A stretch of DNA of 64,000 nucleotides. Source: Carpediemonas membranifera. Taxonomy: Eukaryota > Fornicata. The first letter of the stretch is position 1, and each line of letters opens with the position of its first letter. The stretch spans positions 186,001 to 250,000 of the forward strand of contig JAHDYR010000019.1 in NCBI GenBank assembly GCA_019828565.1, written 5' to 3'. The notes below the pieces were generated by a model. It made no database searches, was not told where the DNA came from, and saw only the letters and a program-made list of their open reading frames with translations. Below are positions 41,180-50,318 of the stretch, in pieces. Both the position numbers and the translations under genes were made by a program.

Positions 41180-41929
41180 ATGTCGATGAGCAGACGCGAT
41201 GCTCCGAGATCCACGGAATGGGATGATATTCACCGGAAATTCCGTGGTGAGAAGGTATGAGCTCCCATGCTTCCCCCAATCACACAGACCGTGACCGAGG
41301 AGTGGGAGGAGGCCGAACAAGCCGCCCTCGAGCAGCAACAAGTGCTCCAGGCAATTATGGAGATTGAACGCCTTGAAAACGCCACTATTGATGAGCTGGA
41401 CGAGATGGAGGACGAGATGGACGAAGACGTCTTCGATTCGTACCGCCAGCAGCGCATGGAGGAGATGCGCAAGGAGGTCCAGCGCAACAAGTTCGGCTCT
41501 GTCTTCCGCATTGGCCAGACCGACTACACGGCGACCGTGGCGTGCAAGGGCGAGCACTTTGTGGTCTGTCTGCTATACGGCTCGGACCCGTGCTCCGCCA
41601 GGCTGCAGCACTACGTCACCCAGCTCGCCCCGAGGTTCAAGGATGTCAAGTTCGTGGAGATTGCCGCCACTGCTGCCATCCCGAACTACCCCGCGAAGAA
41701 CGCGCCGACCCTGCTGGTGTATTACGATGGTGAGCAGAAGGAGGCCATCGTAGGCCCCCTGCGACTTGGCGGGAACCAGGTCACTGCCGACGAGTTCGAA
41801 TACATGCTCGGACAACGGAAGATCATCAAGACGAAGGTCGACCCCGAGAAGAAGAGGCGCGGACGGGGGATATTCGGGCGGATGGACGAGAGTGATCCGG
41901 ACGAGAGCGACAGCGAGTATAGCGACTAA
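41180..41929 (+). CDS. Phosducin-like protein (PhLP2/PDCL3 type)
   Basis: Thioredoxin-fold co-chaperone that helps CCT fold tubulin and actin. Exons 41180-41254 and 41288-41929 over a 33-nt intron (GTATGA...TCACACAG) give 238 residues. The first exon encodes MSMSRRDAPRSTEWDDIHRK, matching the 'TEW(N/D)DILRK' N-terminus of PDCL3-type proteins. The acidic H1 helix and YRQQRMEEMRKEVQRNKFG precede a thioredoxin-like domain with HFVVCLLYG, VKFVEIAATAAIPNYP and NAPTLLVYYDGE, and an acidic tail. Without the intron the ORF would start at ATG 41267 inside the intron and lose the conserved N-terminus. CCT1, its chaperonin partner, lies at 56.7 kb. Confidence 0.92.
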
Positions 41930-42028
41930 CAGAGCTAAATTGGTGCTTAGGATTGTTTCGGCCCCCCGAATCGCAGATTCGCAAATGATTTCTTCGATTT
42001 CGCAGTTTAACAACAAAAACTTCTTTCC

Positions 42029-42680
42029 ATGGGTTTTGGACGCAAGCAACCTGATATCACTGACCAGATCTTCGAGATGAAGTTCGCGATGAAAGAACTG
42101 AACCGTAGCGCCAAGAAGGCGGACAAGGACAAGGCTGCGGCCGAGAAAAAGGTATCAGACTGCGTTAAGCGGTCAGATGACAACAGTGCGCGTCTATATG
42201 CGACCACTGCAATCCGTAAGAAGAAGGAAGCTTTTCAGTACCGCTCTATGGTCGCTCACCTCGGTTTGTCCCACTCATCCAGCTCACCCAGACACGTGCA
42301 TCGGCCTTCTAGAGCAGCAGGCGACCATGGCATCTATCGGGCATACCATGGGCAAGCTGAGCCACAACCTGTCCAACGCGCTCTCCACTGCGAACATGAC
42401 TGAGATGGGGCAGGCCGTCGGTCAGTTCATCGGCCAGCTCGAGGACGTCCAGGCCCAGTCCATGTTCATGGACCAGGTCATGAGTCAGTCCGCCGCCTCT
42501 GCGGTGCCCCTCGAGGAGGTTGACACCCTCATCCAAGGCATCGCCGCCAAGGAATCACTCGAGTTTAAGTCGGAGTTCGCCACACCCGGCACGACACAGG
42601 TGGCCGCCCCTGAGATGGAGCAGCCTGTCGCAGCAGCGCCTCCTGTTGACCCGCTGGCTGAGAGATTCAATAACTTGTAA
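42029..42680 (+). CDS. CHMP1: ESCRT-III subunit CHMP1/Did2
   Basis: ESCRT-III filament subunit that recruits VPS4 during multivesicular-body formation and abscission. Exons 42029-42263 and 42292-42680 over a 28-nt intron (GTTTGT...TCACCCAG) give 207 residues. FEMKFAMKELNRSAKKADKD matches the CHMP1 basic N-helix (LKFAAKELNRNAKK), and TAIRKKKEAFQYRSMVAHLD and MASIGHTMGKLSHNL match its core. The C-terminal PLAERFNNL fits a MIM1 VPS4-binding helix (LxxRLxxL-like). The upstream leader has CGCAGTTTAACAAC at 42000-42013. Confidence 0.9.
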
Positions 42681-42732
42681 AGTTTGCCCCGTTTTCCCAT
42701 GGAGCGTCACTCGTAATAAAAACATTTTCTAT

Positions 42733-44622
42733 TTATTTTTCAGACAGGGAGACGTTCTTCTGGAGGAGCTCAAGTGTGGTAAGCATCGTCACGGTCTGAA
42801 TATGTGTCAGCCGCTCAGTGAGCACCTTGCCCGCGCTCCCTATGGGCAGCAGGGCCGCCGCTGTCAGCAACACGCGGGATAGCTCCTTGTTCGACTCAAC
42901 ACGAGTCATATCCAACCGCACATGCGTGTATATCGGGCTCTCAAGGAGTTGTACGATCTTATCAAGCGTCACGAGGCTCTGGAGGTCGTCGGACGGCACC
43001 TCCAGTAAAGCGTCCAGCGCAGTGCCGTATTGCCTCGCCAGCAGTGCGATGGAGGCGACTGCGGTGGGGCACCGTGCCCAGCTCTCGACCAACACGGGAT
43101 ACAGCCCTGACCCGCCCGCGATGGCCCGCCGTAGGGGGGCGAGCTCGTCGGCTGTGAGGAGCAGCAGGCTGGCCCTCTCTACAAGCTGGGGCATGTGTGT
43201 TGTGGCGGCCTGTGTGTGTCTGGCCAGAGCCCCTACGAACTCAGCGGGGCCCACCGTCCCAGCCAGGGCCCTGAACATAGTCGGCATGCGGACTGTGGCG
43301 GCGCTCCACTGGGCATCCCATGCGGCCACCAGCTGGTTGACTACGGGGTCGAGGCGCTGGGCGAGGGCGGGTTGAGTGAGGAACGTGCCGAGGGTGGTCA
43401 GCGCGACGGATGAGGCCTCCTCGTCAGTGTCGAGAGTGCCAGTAACCAGCATCGCCTCGACATCAAGCTTGGCGGCCTCGGCAGCCTTTACGGTGGGGCT
43501 GGGTGATGCTGCGAGCAGGCCCCGAAGGCACAGCATGGCGGAGACCCGTGTGGCGGGCTCCTCAGACTCGCACGCGTCCTTCAGCACCCCGCATATGGCG
43601 TCAAGGTGGGCATCGAACACGGCCGAGTCTGTGCTCAACGTCTCATTGATAAATCCGATAATGGACGCGCTCAGGGTCGACACGTGCGCGAGTGGCGAGG
43701 CACACAGCTCCAGAGCAGACCTCAGGAAGAGCGCAATGTGCCCGTCGGCTACCCGTCTGCTGAGCAGGGCTTGGGACCAGTCGAGAGTCCTCTCAACGAG
43801 CACGGGCTGCGAGCTGTTCGTGCCGAGCCATTTCCTGAGAACACCGACCACAGCGTCCGCATTGGTGTCCTCGAGGCAGTCGATGGTGTGCTTCATCAGC
43901 TCGGCTACGGCGACGTCGAGTGCTGGGATGAGAGAGTCCTCGTCGCCCCCGTCACCGTCGATCATACGAAGCAGTGCATCCAGAATTACTGGGATCGCAG
44001 AGACGATTGGCATGGTGCCCGTGAGGATGGCAGTCACCCAGCTAAGTAGGAACCTCCGCAGGGGCGTCGAGTCGACACCCGCGCGGTCGGCCAACACCGC
44101 CACAAACGCGTCGACGTCAAAACCGTCGTCTTCAAGCACGACGTCCTTGATGAGCCTGTCAAGCACCGTGGCAGCCCTGCGGACGGAGGGTTCCTTCTCT
44201 GCGGCCATGCGGGCTAGTGTGTCGAACAAGGCAGGGAAGTGCGTCCGCAGCGCCGTCTCTCGAGCCACCTTGACGATGTTGTACAGAGCCTCGCACGCGA
44301 AGAAGCGGACACGGGAGTCCTGGTCCTCGCATCGGACCATGGCGGGAAGGATGAGTGCGTCGAGGTGGTCTCCAATGGCCTCGTAGCCGAGAACAACGGC
44401 AACGGAGGCTATGCCCATCAGACCACCGCTTCTGGAGGAGCTGTTTGTGTTGGATGCAAGATTTGTGAGCGCTTCGATCAGCGTTCTTATGTCCTCCTGG
44501 CGATCGCCCTCGAGGAACTCATGCGTGATCTTTTCGACATCCTGAGCGGCCAGTTTCCTCTTCTCGTATGCCTTGTTGCATATATTACGTGATAATGCGG
44601 CCGGGAGGACGGTATCAGCCAT
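42733..44622 (-). CDS. VAC14: VAC14, PIKfyve/Fab1 complex scaffold
   Basis: HEAT-repeat scaffold of the Fab1/PIKfyve complex that makes PI(3,5)P2 on endosomes. The 629-residue product shows the VAC14 N-terminus: AYEKRKLAAQDVEKITHEFL, SRSGGLMGIASVAVVLG and RFFACEALYNIVKVARETAL. The VAC14 C-terminal Fab1-binding region (WARCPTAVASIALLARQYG, then LVTLDKIVQLLESPIYTHVR) is also intact. Both ends of the family are therefore present, but the middle is shorter than the human protein (782 residues). Start at ATG 44622; upstream TTG ignored. It is head-to-head with EMG1 across 173 bp. Confidence 0.93.
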   Translation of the reverse strand: MADTVLPAALSRNICNKAYEKRKLAAQDVEKITHEFLEGDRQEDIRTLIEALTNLASNTNSSSRSGGLMGIASVAVVLGYEAIGDHLDALILPAMVRCEDQDSRVRFFACEALYNIVKVARETALRTHFPALFDTLARMAAEKEPSVRRAATVLDRLIKDVVLEDDGFDVDAFVAVLADRAGVDSTPLRRFLLSWVTAILTGTMPIVSAIPVILDALLRMIDGDGGDEDSLIPALDVAVAELMKHTIDCLEDTNADAVVGVLRKWLGTNSSQPVLVERTLDWSQALLSRRVADGHIALFLRSALELCASPLAHVSTLSASIIGFINETLSTDSAVFDAHLDAICGVLKDACESEEPATRVSAMLCLRGLLAASPSPTVKAAEAAKLDVEAMLVTGTLDTDEEASSVALTTLGTFLTQPALAQRLDPVVNQLVAAWDAQWSAATVRMPTMFRALAGTVGPAEFVGALARHTQAATTHMPQLVERASLLLLTADELAPLRRAIAGGSGLYPVLVESWARCPTAVASIALLARQYGTALDALLEVPSDDLQSLVTLDKIVQLLESPIYTHVRLDMTRVESNKELSRVLLTAAALLPIGSAGKVLTERLTHIQTVTMLTTLELLQKNVSLSEK

Positions 44623-44795
44623 TTTGTCGTGTTGTAGATAACGCTGGAATGAGACCAAAATGAACCGAACAAAATCTGGTCATGTAGAGGCATCCGGGCT
44701 GGGTAGGTAGCCTGGATATCTTGGTCGAGCGCTCGTGACTCAAAGAAAAAATAGTCTTTCGCAGAATATGGCGGCAGGTTGCACGACGTTCAAAT

Positions 44796-45470
44796 ATGGT
44801 CCAGAAACTGACCGTTGTCATAGTTGAGGCGCAGCTAGAGACAGCAGAGATACAGAAGGGCAATTCAACCCGCGTGGAGCTCCTATCTTCAGACAATCAG
44901 GAGTACGCCACTCTTCCGTCAAATAGGAGCCGTGGCCTTCGTCCCGACATCACATACCAGCTTCTTCTGAACATGCTCGACTCTCCATTGAACAGGGCTG
45001 GCATGCTGAAGCTCTACATCCTTACAGAGGCCGGAGTTCTCCTCGACATCCACCCCTCTCTTCGTGTGCCCCGCACCTACCCCCAGTTCGCCATCCTCAT
45101 GGGCCAGCTCCTCGAGCGAGGCAAGATCCGATCCAGCGGCAAGTTGAACGTTATCCTCGGCCGTACCACTACGAACGTGCTGAAGCCCGGTGCTGAGAGC
45201 ACTGAGTACAACACAGTGCTTCCCCTGGGGGCCCTCCGCATTGGACTGGAAGCCAACATGGAGGAGATGGTCGAGCTGCAGTCCTATGTGGGCGCCATGG
45301 ACCCAGACAAGGAATACGTCTTCGCCTTGGGCGCGACGTCGAGGTCGAACATTGACGACAAGGCGACGTGGGTCGAGAAGTGGGTCAGCGTCAGCAAGTA
45401 CCCCCTGTCCGCCGCTGTGGTCGGTAATAAGCTTGTTGGGGCGTTTGAGACGCTTTACGGGGTAGTGTGA
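44796..45470 (+). CDS. EMG1: 18S rRNA pseudouridine N1-methyltransferase EMG1/NEP1
   Basis: SPOUT-class methyltransferase essential for small-subunit biogenesis. The 224-residue product begins VVIVEAQLETAEIQKGNS and then RPDITYQLLLNMLDSPLNRA, the most diagnostic EMG1 stretch. VPRTYPQFAILMGQLL and EKWVSVSKYPLSAAVVGNKL (conserved 'SISNYPLSAA' motif near the SAM-binding knot) follow. Length and domain content are normal. Single exon; two upstream out-of-frame ATGs in the leader are ignored. Confidence 0.95.
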   Translation: MVQKLTVVIVEAQLETAEIQKGNSTRVELLSSDNQEYATLPSNRSRGLRPDITYQLLLNMLDSPLNRAGMLKLYILTEAGVLLDIHPSLRVPRTYPQFAILMGQLLERGKIRSSGKLNVILGRTTTNVLKPGAESTEYNTVLPLGALRIGLEANMEEMVELQSYVGAMDPDKEYVFALGATSRSNIDDKATWVEKWVSVSKYPLSAAVVGNKLVGAFETLYGVV

Positions 45471-45810
45471 GCGCTATCCCTCGGATAAACGACACTCGCT
45501 TTCTTTGGTGGCTAAGGGAGTGGCGCCGTGAATCAACGGAACAGTTTGAAGCCTGGAACAGTTGACAGGGTTAACTATCATCCGCCCAGGCATCGCACTC
45601 AGCAGTCATCGCAAGACTTGTTGCAAGGTTGGGGAAGGCTATCCGCCCTCAGCTGTCGTCCCATCAAGCTATCGGGAAGCACAGTGAAGCTGATGAAAAG
45701 GGGCCTTGGGGAGCGAAGCAATGTGGTTATGAGTTTTGGCCATTACTCTGACAGAGTGGGTTTACGTTTAAGGCCCAGCTTTTGTCTGCCTTGACGAAGC
45801 CCCCTGTTCA
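45471..45810. other. Intergenic region before the shared upstream module
   Basis: About 0.34 kb after EMG1. An 88-codon frame at 45528-45794 is not protein-like. No RNA gene recognised. It is followed directly by the 45811-45915 module. Confidence 0.45.
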
Positions 45811-45915
45811 TGAAGTATCATAGAGTGCACAGTGCAAGCAGTAAAGTAGGACTCTCAATCGTCTATAGCAGACTTCAGTTCACTATTTCGCAGTTTATGT
45901 CACAACAAGGCAGTG
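45811..45915 (+). repeat. Shared upstream module, copy A
   Basis: The first 46 bp (45811-45856) match 58468-58513 at 45 positions. A second block (TCTATAGCAGACTTCA) and a third (GCAGTTTATG) also recur in the same order immediately before the next gene. The two downstream genes are unrelated, so this is either a shared promoter/5' leader or a small dispersed repeat or RNA gene. Confidence 0.7.
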
Positions 45916-48414
45916 ATGTGGTATCGCGGGATCACTGGGGCAGAGTTCTTCCGAGAGCATCTCAAGAACGTCCCTGGATTCAGGGAGCAAGGTATTAGCA
46001 ACATGTCAAATGAGGAGTTCACGGAATGGGCGGTTGAGAACTTCCGCCCCAGGTTTGAATGGCCGGCGATGCCAAAACGGCCACCGCGCAAATGGGTTGT
46101 ATTAGGACAGCACAAAACCCGTGAAATTCCTCCCGAAGAGAGCGTTGTCACGCCAGTTGAAAAGCCCGCCAAAACTGAATTTCCACTGAGCCAAAAACCC
46201 GAGGCGTCGCGGAGCCCAGCAGCGATGGCTATCGCAGACGATCAGACGCGACAATCCACGTCCAAGGGATACACTGCAGCAGAGCCGAACCAGGCGGGAC
46301 CGATTTTCCAAGAAGGGGCCGACGTTGCCAGAGGCACAGAGGCGACTCACGCTCCTCAGGCGGCTGAGATACCCTCGCCGGCTATTGAGGGCACCAGACA
46401 GGTAGAGGTCACGGCAGCCGGCCCATCTCCTGATGTCACCCAGCCAAGCAGGAGGGTTCCTGAGCTGAAGGTCTCGGCGCAGTCGACTGGGCCTAAAGAC
46501 ATCGATGCCGCTCACTTAGCCGCCGATGAGGTCACCCTCGCCGGAATGCTGTCAAATCCCGAGTCGCCACGAAGCCCGGCAGCGATGGCTGTGACGGCTG
46601 AGACCAGGCAGGCTACACCCGAGGTGCACAAAGCAGCCGAGTCGGGCCAGACGCCCCGAGTCTTCCAAGCAGATGCCGACCTAGCTAGAGGCACAGGCGA
46701 GACGCCAGCCGTGACCAGTATTTCTCGAATGCAGAAGGTGCAGTCGCCTGCCATTAATGGTTCAGGACCCGTGGAGGTCACAGCGGTTGGTGCTTCTCCT
46801 GATGACGCCCGGCCGAAGAGCGTCCCGGAATTGACGATCTCAACTCAGTCGGCCGACTATCCTGATGCTCGTGACAACGACGCCTCTCACGTAGCGGCTG
46901 ATGAGGTCACACTCACTGGAAAGCCCTCAAGTCCCGAGGAGCCCCGGAGCCCAGCAGCGATGGCTGTAACGGCCGCTCAGACGCGGCAGGCTACTCCCAA
47001 GGTGTACTCTGCTATCGAGACGAACCAGACGGCGCGGGTCTTCCAAGAGGGCACCGCCGTTGTCAGAGGCCCAGAGATTCGCAGTCCAGATGTGACGAGC
47101 ATCACGCGGGCAGCCAAGGTGCAATCGCCAGCATTAGACAGCACTAGGCCGGTAGAGGTCACAGCTGTTGGTCGACTCGTCACCCAGCCCAAGAGGATGC
47201 CGGAGCTGAAGGTCTCGGCGCACTCGACTGGGCCTCGTGACATCGATTCCTATCAGCAGGCGACCGACGAGGTTACTCTTGCCGGGAGACTATCAAGTCC
47301 CGAGGAGCCCCGGAGCCCAGCAGCGATGGCTGTAACGGCCGCTCAGACGCGGCAGGCTACTCCCAAGGTGTACTCTGCTATCGAGACGAACCAGACGGCG
47401 CGGGTCTTCCAAGAGGGCACCGCCGTTGTCAGAGGCCCAGAGATTCGCAGTCCAGATGTGACGAGCATCACGCGGGCAGCCAAGGTGCAATCGCCAGCAT
47501 TAGACAGCACTAGGCCGGTAGAGGTCACAGCTGTTGGTCGACTCGTCACCCAGCCCAAGAGGATGCCGGAGCTGAAGGTCTCGGCCCGGCCAGTCAAGGC
47601 CCCGACCGAGGAAACTCTCCACAAGTCTGCCGACGAGGTCACCCTCACTGGCAAGCCCGCCAAGACCGAGACGCCCCCGAGGTCGACCTTCAGGTCCCCC
47701 ACGACAGTCCGACTGGCCCCCCTCCCCACGCTGGCTGAGCCCGCCCTGAGCACCTCGCTGTCCATGTCGTATGCCCTGCCTCCCGCCCTCATGCCGTCCT
47801 CTGCCGCGCCGCTGGAGCAGAGCCATGATGCGCCGCTGCCCTCGATGAAAATGATCCCGTCCGAGCCGAGTCTCGAGGATTCGACTGATTCACTAATGGA
47901 TCTTGTTACCCGCCTCTCACCCAAAGTCGTCGCCGCGGTCCCCAACCCAGTGGTCAAACCAGTGGTTGCCGCCGCCAGCCAGGTCCCGGCGATGGCCGAC
48001 TCTACCCCGCAGCCGGAGCGCCGAGTTGCCCAGTCCCGCATTCCAACGCCGCGTAGTGTACAGCGCCCAGTGAAGCCGCTGCCCGCTGCTAGAGAGGCGC
48101 GGGCTCCTCCCCCAATGGCCACACCAGTCGCGAAAGCCATTTCACCCAACACCGAGCGGACCCCCATAGCGGAGCCGGAGAGCCCGGTGCAAGAAATGAC
48201 CGCCTCATTCGAGGCAGACGGGATCGTGACGGACTTCCTGCCTGGCCAGTCTGCCTCCGACCTCGCCGCCAAGGCCAGGTCGCCCCTGAGCCCAGGCGAG
48301 GTGTTCCCCCTCGATCACAAGCGGAGGAAGGCCCACCTTGACACGCTGGTCAAGTACTACGGCGAGCAAAGCATCTTGAGTCGGTCGGACGAGTCGACCC
48401 TGTCAAATTTTTAA
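45916..48414 (+). CDS. Large internally repeated proline/alanine-rich protein
   Basis: An 832-residue protein not recognised as any family. A distinct N-terminal segment (MWYRGITGAEFFREHLKNV, then WAVENFRPRFEWPAM) is followed by four copies of a roughly 120-residue unit built around RSPAAMAV, QTRQATPKV, VFQEG, VEVTA, PELKVSA and DEVTLAGK. Copies 3 and 4 are encoded by DNA identical over 293 bp at a 366-bp spacing (46927-47219, 47293-47585), so that expansion is recent. The last third is Pro/Ala/Ser-rich and ends with a charged helix (HKRRKAHLDTLVKYYGEQ). It looks disordered and scaffold-like. No membrane span or signal peptide. ATG 45916 follows an in-frame GTG. Confidence 0.7.
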   Translation: MWYRGITGAEFFREHLKNVPGFREQGISNMSNEEFTEWAVENFRPRFEWPAMPKRPPRKWVVLGQHKTREIPPEESVVTPVEKPAKTEFPLSQKPEASRSPAAMAIADDQTRQSTSKGYTAAEPNQAGPIFQEGADVARGTEATHAPQAAEIPSPAIEGTRQVEVTAAGPSPDVTQPSRRVPELKVSAQSTGPKDIDAAHLAADEVTLAGMLSNPESPRSPAAMAVTAETRQATPEVHKAAESGQTPRVFQADADLARGTGETPAVTSISRMQKVQSPAINGSGPVEVTAVGASPDDARPKSVPELTISTQSADYPDARDNDASHVAADEVTLTGKPSSPEEPRSPAAMAVTAAQTRQATPKVYSAIETNQTARVFQEGTAVVRGPEIRSPDVTSITRAAKVQSPALDSTRPVEVTAVGRLVTQPKRMPELKVSAHSTGPRDIDSYQQATDEVTLAGRLSSPEEPRSPAAMAVTAAQTRQATPKVYSAIETNQTARVFQEGTAVVRGPEIRSPDVTSITRAAKVQSPALDSTRPVEVTAVGRLVTQPKRMPELKVSARPVKAPTEETLHKSADEVTLTGKPAKTETPPRSTFRSPTTVRLAPLPTLAEPALSTSLSMSYALPPALMPSSAAPLEQSHDAPLPSMKMIPSEPSLEDSTDSLMDLVTRLSPKVVAAVPNPVVKPVVAAASQVPAMADSTPQPERRVAQSRIPTPRSVQRPVKPLPAAREARAPPPMATPVAKAISPNTERTPIAEPESPVQEMTASFEADGIVTDFLPGQSASDLAAKARSPLSPGEVFPLDHKRRKAHLDTLVKYYGEQSILSRSDESTLSNF
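46927..47219 (+). repeat. Exact 293-bp duplication, unit 1
   Basis: Identical base for base to 47293-47585. The repeat period is 366 bp (122 codons), so the reading frame is kept. Confidence 0.9.
47293..47585 (+). repeat. Exact 293-bp duplication, unit 2
   Basis: Second identical copy, 366 bp downstream of unit 1. The 73 bp between the units and the flanks have diverged or were not part of the duplicated tract, implying recent unequal exchange or gene conversion. An assembly artefact is possible but less likely because flanking sequence differs. Confidence 0.9.
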
Positions 48415-48579
48415 ATCAATTGTATAATTAAGTGGCGTGTGGGAAGCAGTGGGGATGATATCACGATTGAAAATAATCATCTCAATCTCAGAGACAATCT
48501 CATGATTTGTGTAGACCTGGATCAGAGCTTTTGACGAGGTCATTTGCTGCCGCGTCCAAGATCGTGTTGCTTCTAAGAA

Positions 48580-50082
48580 ATGGGAGCTCTGTTGGTGGCA
48601 ACAACGATCATGACGATGTTCAACAACATCGTGTACACAATCGTCTACACAATGGGCTTCTTCACAAGCTCGTTCGTTGCCCCCCTTGTTTTGGTCTCAA
48701 CTCCCCTTTCTGTACGCGGTGCTTGCTCCATTGTGATTTATATGACCATTTACAGCCTTGTCCTTCGATCTTTCGTCTTTGACATCCTTGTAGACTCCCT
48801 CTTCCGTCTTCTCTTCAGCTCTTCCGAGATCTTCGACGCAGAAAATCCCGTGAACGTCCTGAGAAGCTCCACTGGCGATGTCATCTCCCGCATGCTCAGC
48901 TACTTCACATACACAGCAATCCTATGCTACACAGTCTACTCTTATGTTCTCAAGCCATTAGTATCTCTCACTGTGCAGCGTGTACTCATCTCGTTAATAT
49001 TACTCATGGCGATCATTGTATACATCCCCCTGACCACCATCCACACTATGTTCGTGATCAGCTACTACCTGCCGACGAACCAGCTGACTGTCGACGAGTT
49101 TGGAGCATGGAACAACGTCATATTCCTCGTCATGTTCATACCATCCACAAACGTGTTCCTGGTGATCTCAGCGCTGTGCTTCTGCATGCTCTTCTTCCGC
49201 AGGGTCCGACAGCATGCCAGGTTCTCTCCCGCCGTGTTCGTCGCTCTGTTGGCACTCTCCGCCAATCGTGTGGCGAGCACCGCTTCCACCGTCACACGCC
49301 TAATCAACTTTGACTTCTATGTCCTCATTTATCCGTTTACATTTGCTATATGGACTAATATACTGATCATCTTGCTCTACACCATTATCCCTGTCATGTT
49401 TATAATCGTACCGGGAAGGGTCAAGCGGTGCATCCCCCAGGCGGTGGCGAGCAGTCCTAGGTGCAGACGGCACCTGCGCATGTTCATGAAACGCCAGTAC
49501 TGCGAGGAGAACTTCGACTTCCTCACTGTCACTGCCAAGTTCAGGGCCCAGTTCATGAAGGTCTCGCAGCCGCAGCAGGATAGGCTTCTCGACGAGGAAA
49601 TCACGCCCCAGCAGATATATGACGCTTACATTTCTGACTCTGGCGACTTCCAGGTCAACCTCCGGCAAGATACATGTCTACAAATCCTGCACCGAATCAA
49701 ATCGGATGAGATCTCGGCTGACCTGTTCGAGCAGGCGGAGAGGGATGTTTGGGCGATCATCAACGGCGACGTCTACCCACGTTTCCTCTCCAGCGACGAG
49801 TACGCACAGATGGAGCTCATGCTGCGCCACGGCGGTGCCATTAAGGCCGTCTCCGTGATTGGCGCGGGCTTCATTCTTGCGCGCCAGGGTATCAAGGAAC
49901 GCCTCATCAAGTACGGTGTCATCAAAGACCATGCTTCCGTCGACGAGAGCTGGGTGCACCCGTTTATGAGGCCGGACGAGTTTAAGTTCGACCGGGACGC
50001 CCACAAGAACGTTGAGATGATGGAGAACCCACTAGCGCAGGCATACCCCGCCGTCGAGCCAGGCATGTTTGGGGTTCTCTGA
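48580..50082 (+). CDS. Seven-span membrane protein with cytoplasmic RGS domain
   Basis: A 500-residue protein combining a polytopic N-terminal half with a regulator-of-G-protein-signalling domain. Hydrophobic spans include FNNIVYTIVYTMGFFTSSF, IVIYMTIYSLVLRSFVFDIL, LISLILLMAIIVYIPL, VIFLVMFIPSTNVFLVI, FVALLALSANRVAS and TNILIILLYTIIPVMFIIV. The RGS domain lies at about residues 295-410: FMKRQYCEENFDFLTVTAKF, then ITPQQIYDAYI, FQVNLRQDTCLQIL and INGDVYPRFLSSDEY, aligning with the classic 'EENIEFW', 'IY..FI' and 'YPRFL.S..Y' blocks. The architecture resembles plant AtRGS1, a 7TM-RGS protein that accelerates GTP hydrolysis by G-alpha. Receptor function is inferred. Confidence 0.82.
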   Translation: MGALLVATTIMTMFNNIVYTIVYTMGFFTSSFVAPLVLVSTPLSVRGACSIVIYMTIYSLVLRSFVFDILVDSLFRLLFSSSEIFDAENPVNVLRSSTGDVISRMLSYFTYTAILCYTVYSYVLKPLVSLTVQRVLISLILLMAIIVYIPLTTIHTMFVISYYLPTNQLTVDEFGAWNNVIFLVMFIPSTNVFLVISALCFCMLFFRRVRQHARFSPAVFVALLALSANRVASTASTVTRLINFDFYVLIYPFTFAIWTNILIILLYTIIPVMFIIVPGRVKRCIPQAVASSPRCRRHLRMFMKRQYCEENFDFLTVTAKFRAQFMKVSQPQQDRLLDEEITPQQIYDAYISDSGDFQVNLRQDTCLQILHRIKSDEISADLFEQAERDVWAIINGDVYPRFLSSDEYAQMELMLRHGGAIKAVSVIGAGFILARQGIKERLIKYGVIKDHASVDESWVHPFMRPDEFKFDRDAHKNVEMMENPLAQAYPAVEPGMFGVL

Positions 50083-50318
50083 CCCAGGCGAGATTTTACT
50101 GCAGACACAGGACACGCTTGTATGGCAGCCGCTCTGTTAGACGGTATTCATCAGATGAACGCCATCCAGCAAGCTCAAGGTGAGCCATCTCATTTTTAAA
50201 AGAATCGGAAATGCTTTTGCTGATATCTCAGCTGCCTTCTCATATTGAAGCCTGTCTGCCCAGCGGTCAACCAAGGCACTCCCACCCAACCGTATATGTT
50301 TATCACTATCAGTTAATC

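Noticed and set aside
46190-47585. CRISPR-like array in the repeat gene
   Set aside because: The repeats are long, in-frame protein repeats with coding character, in a eukaryotic gene; no short repeat-spacer pattern.
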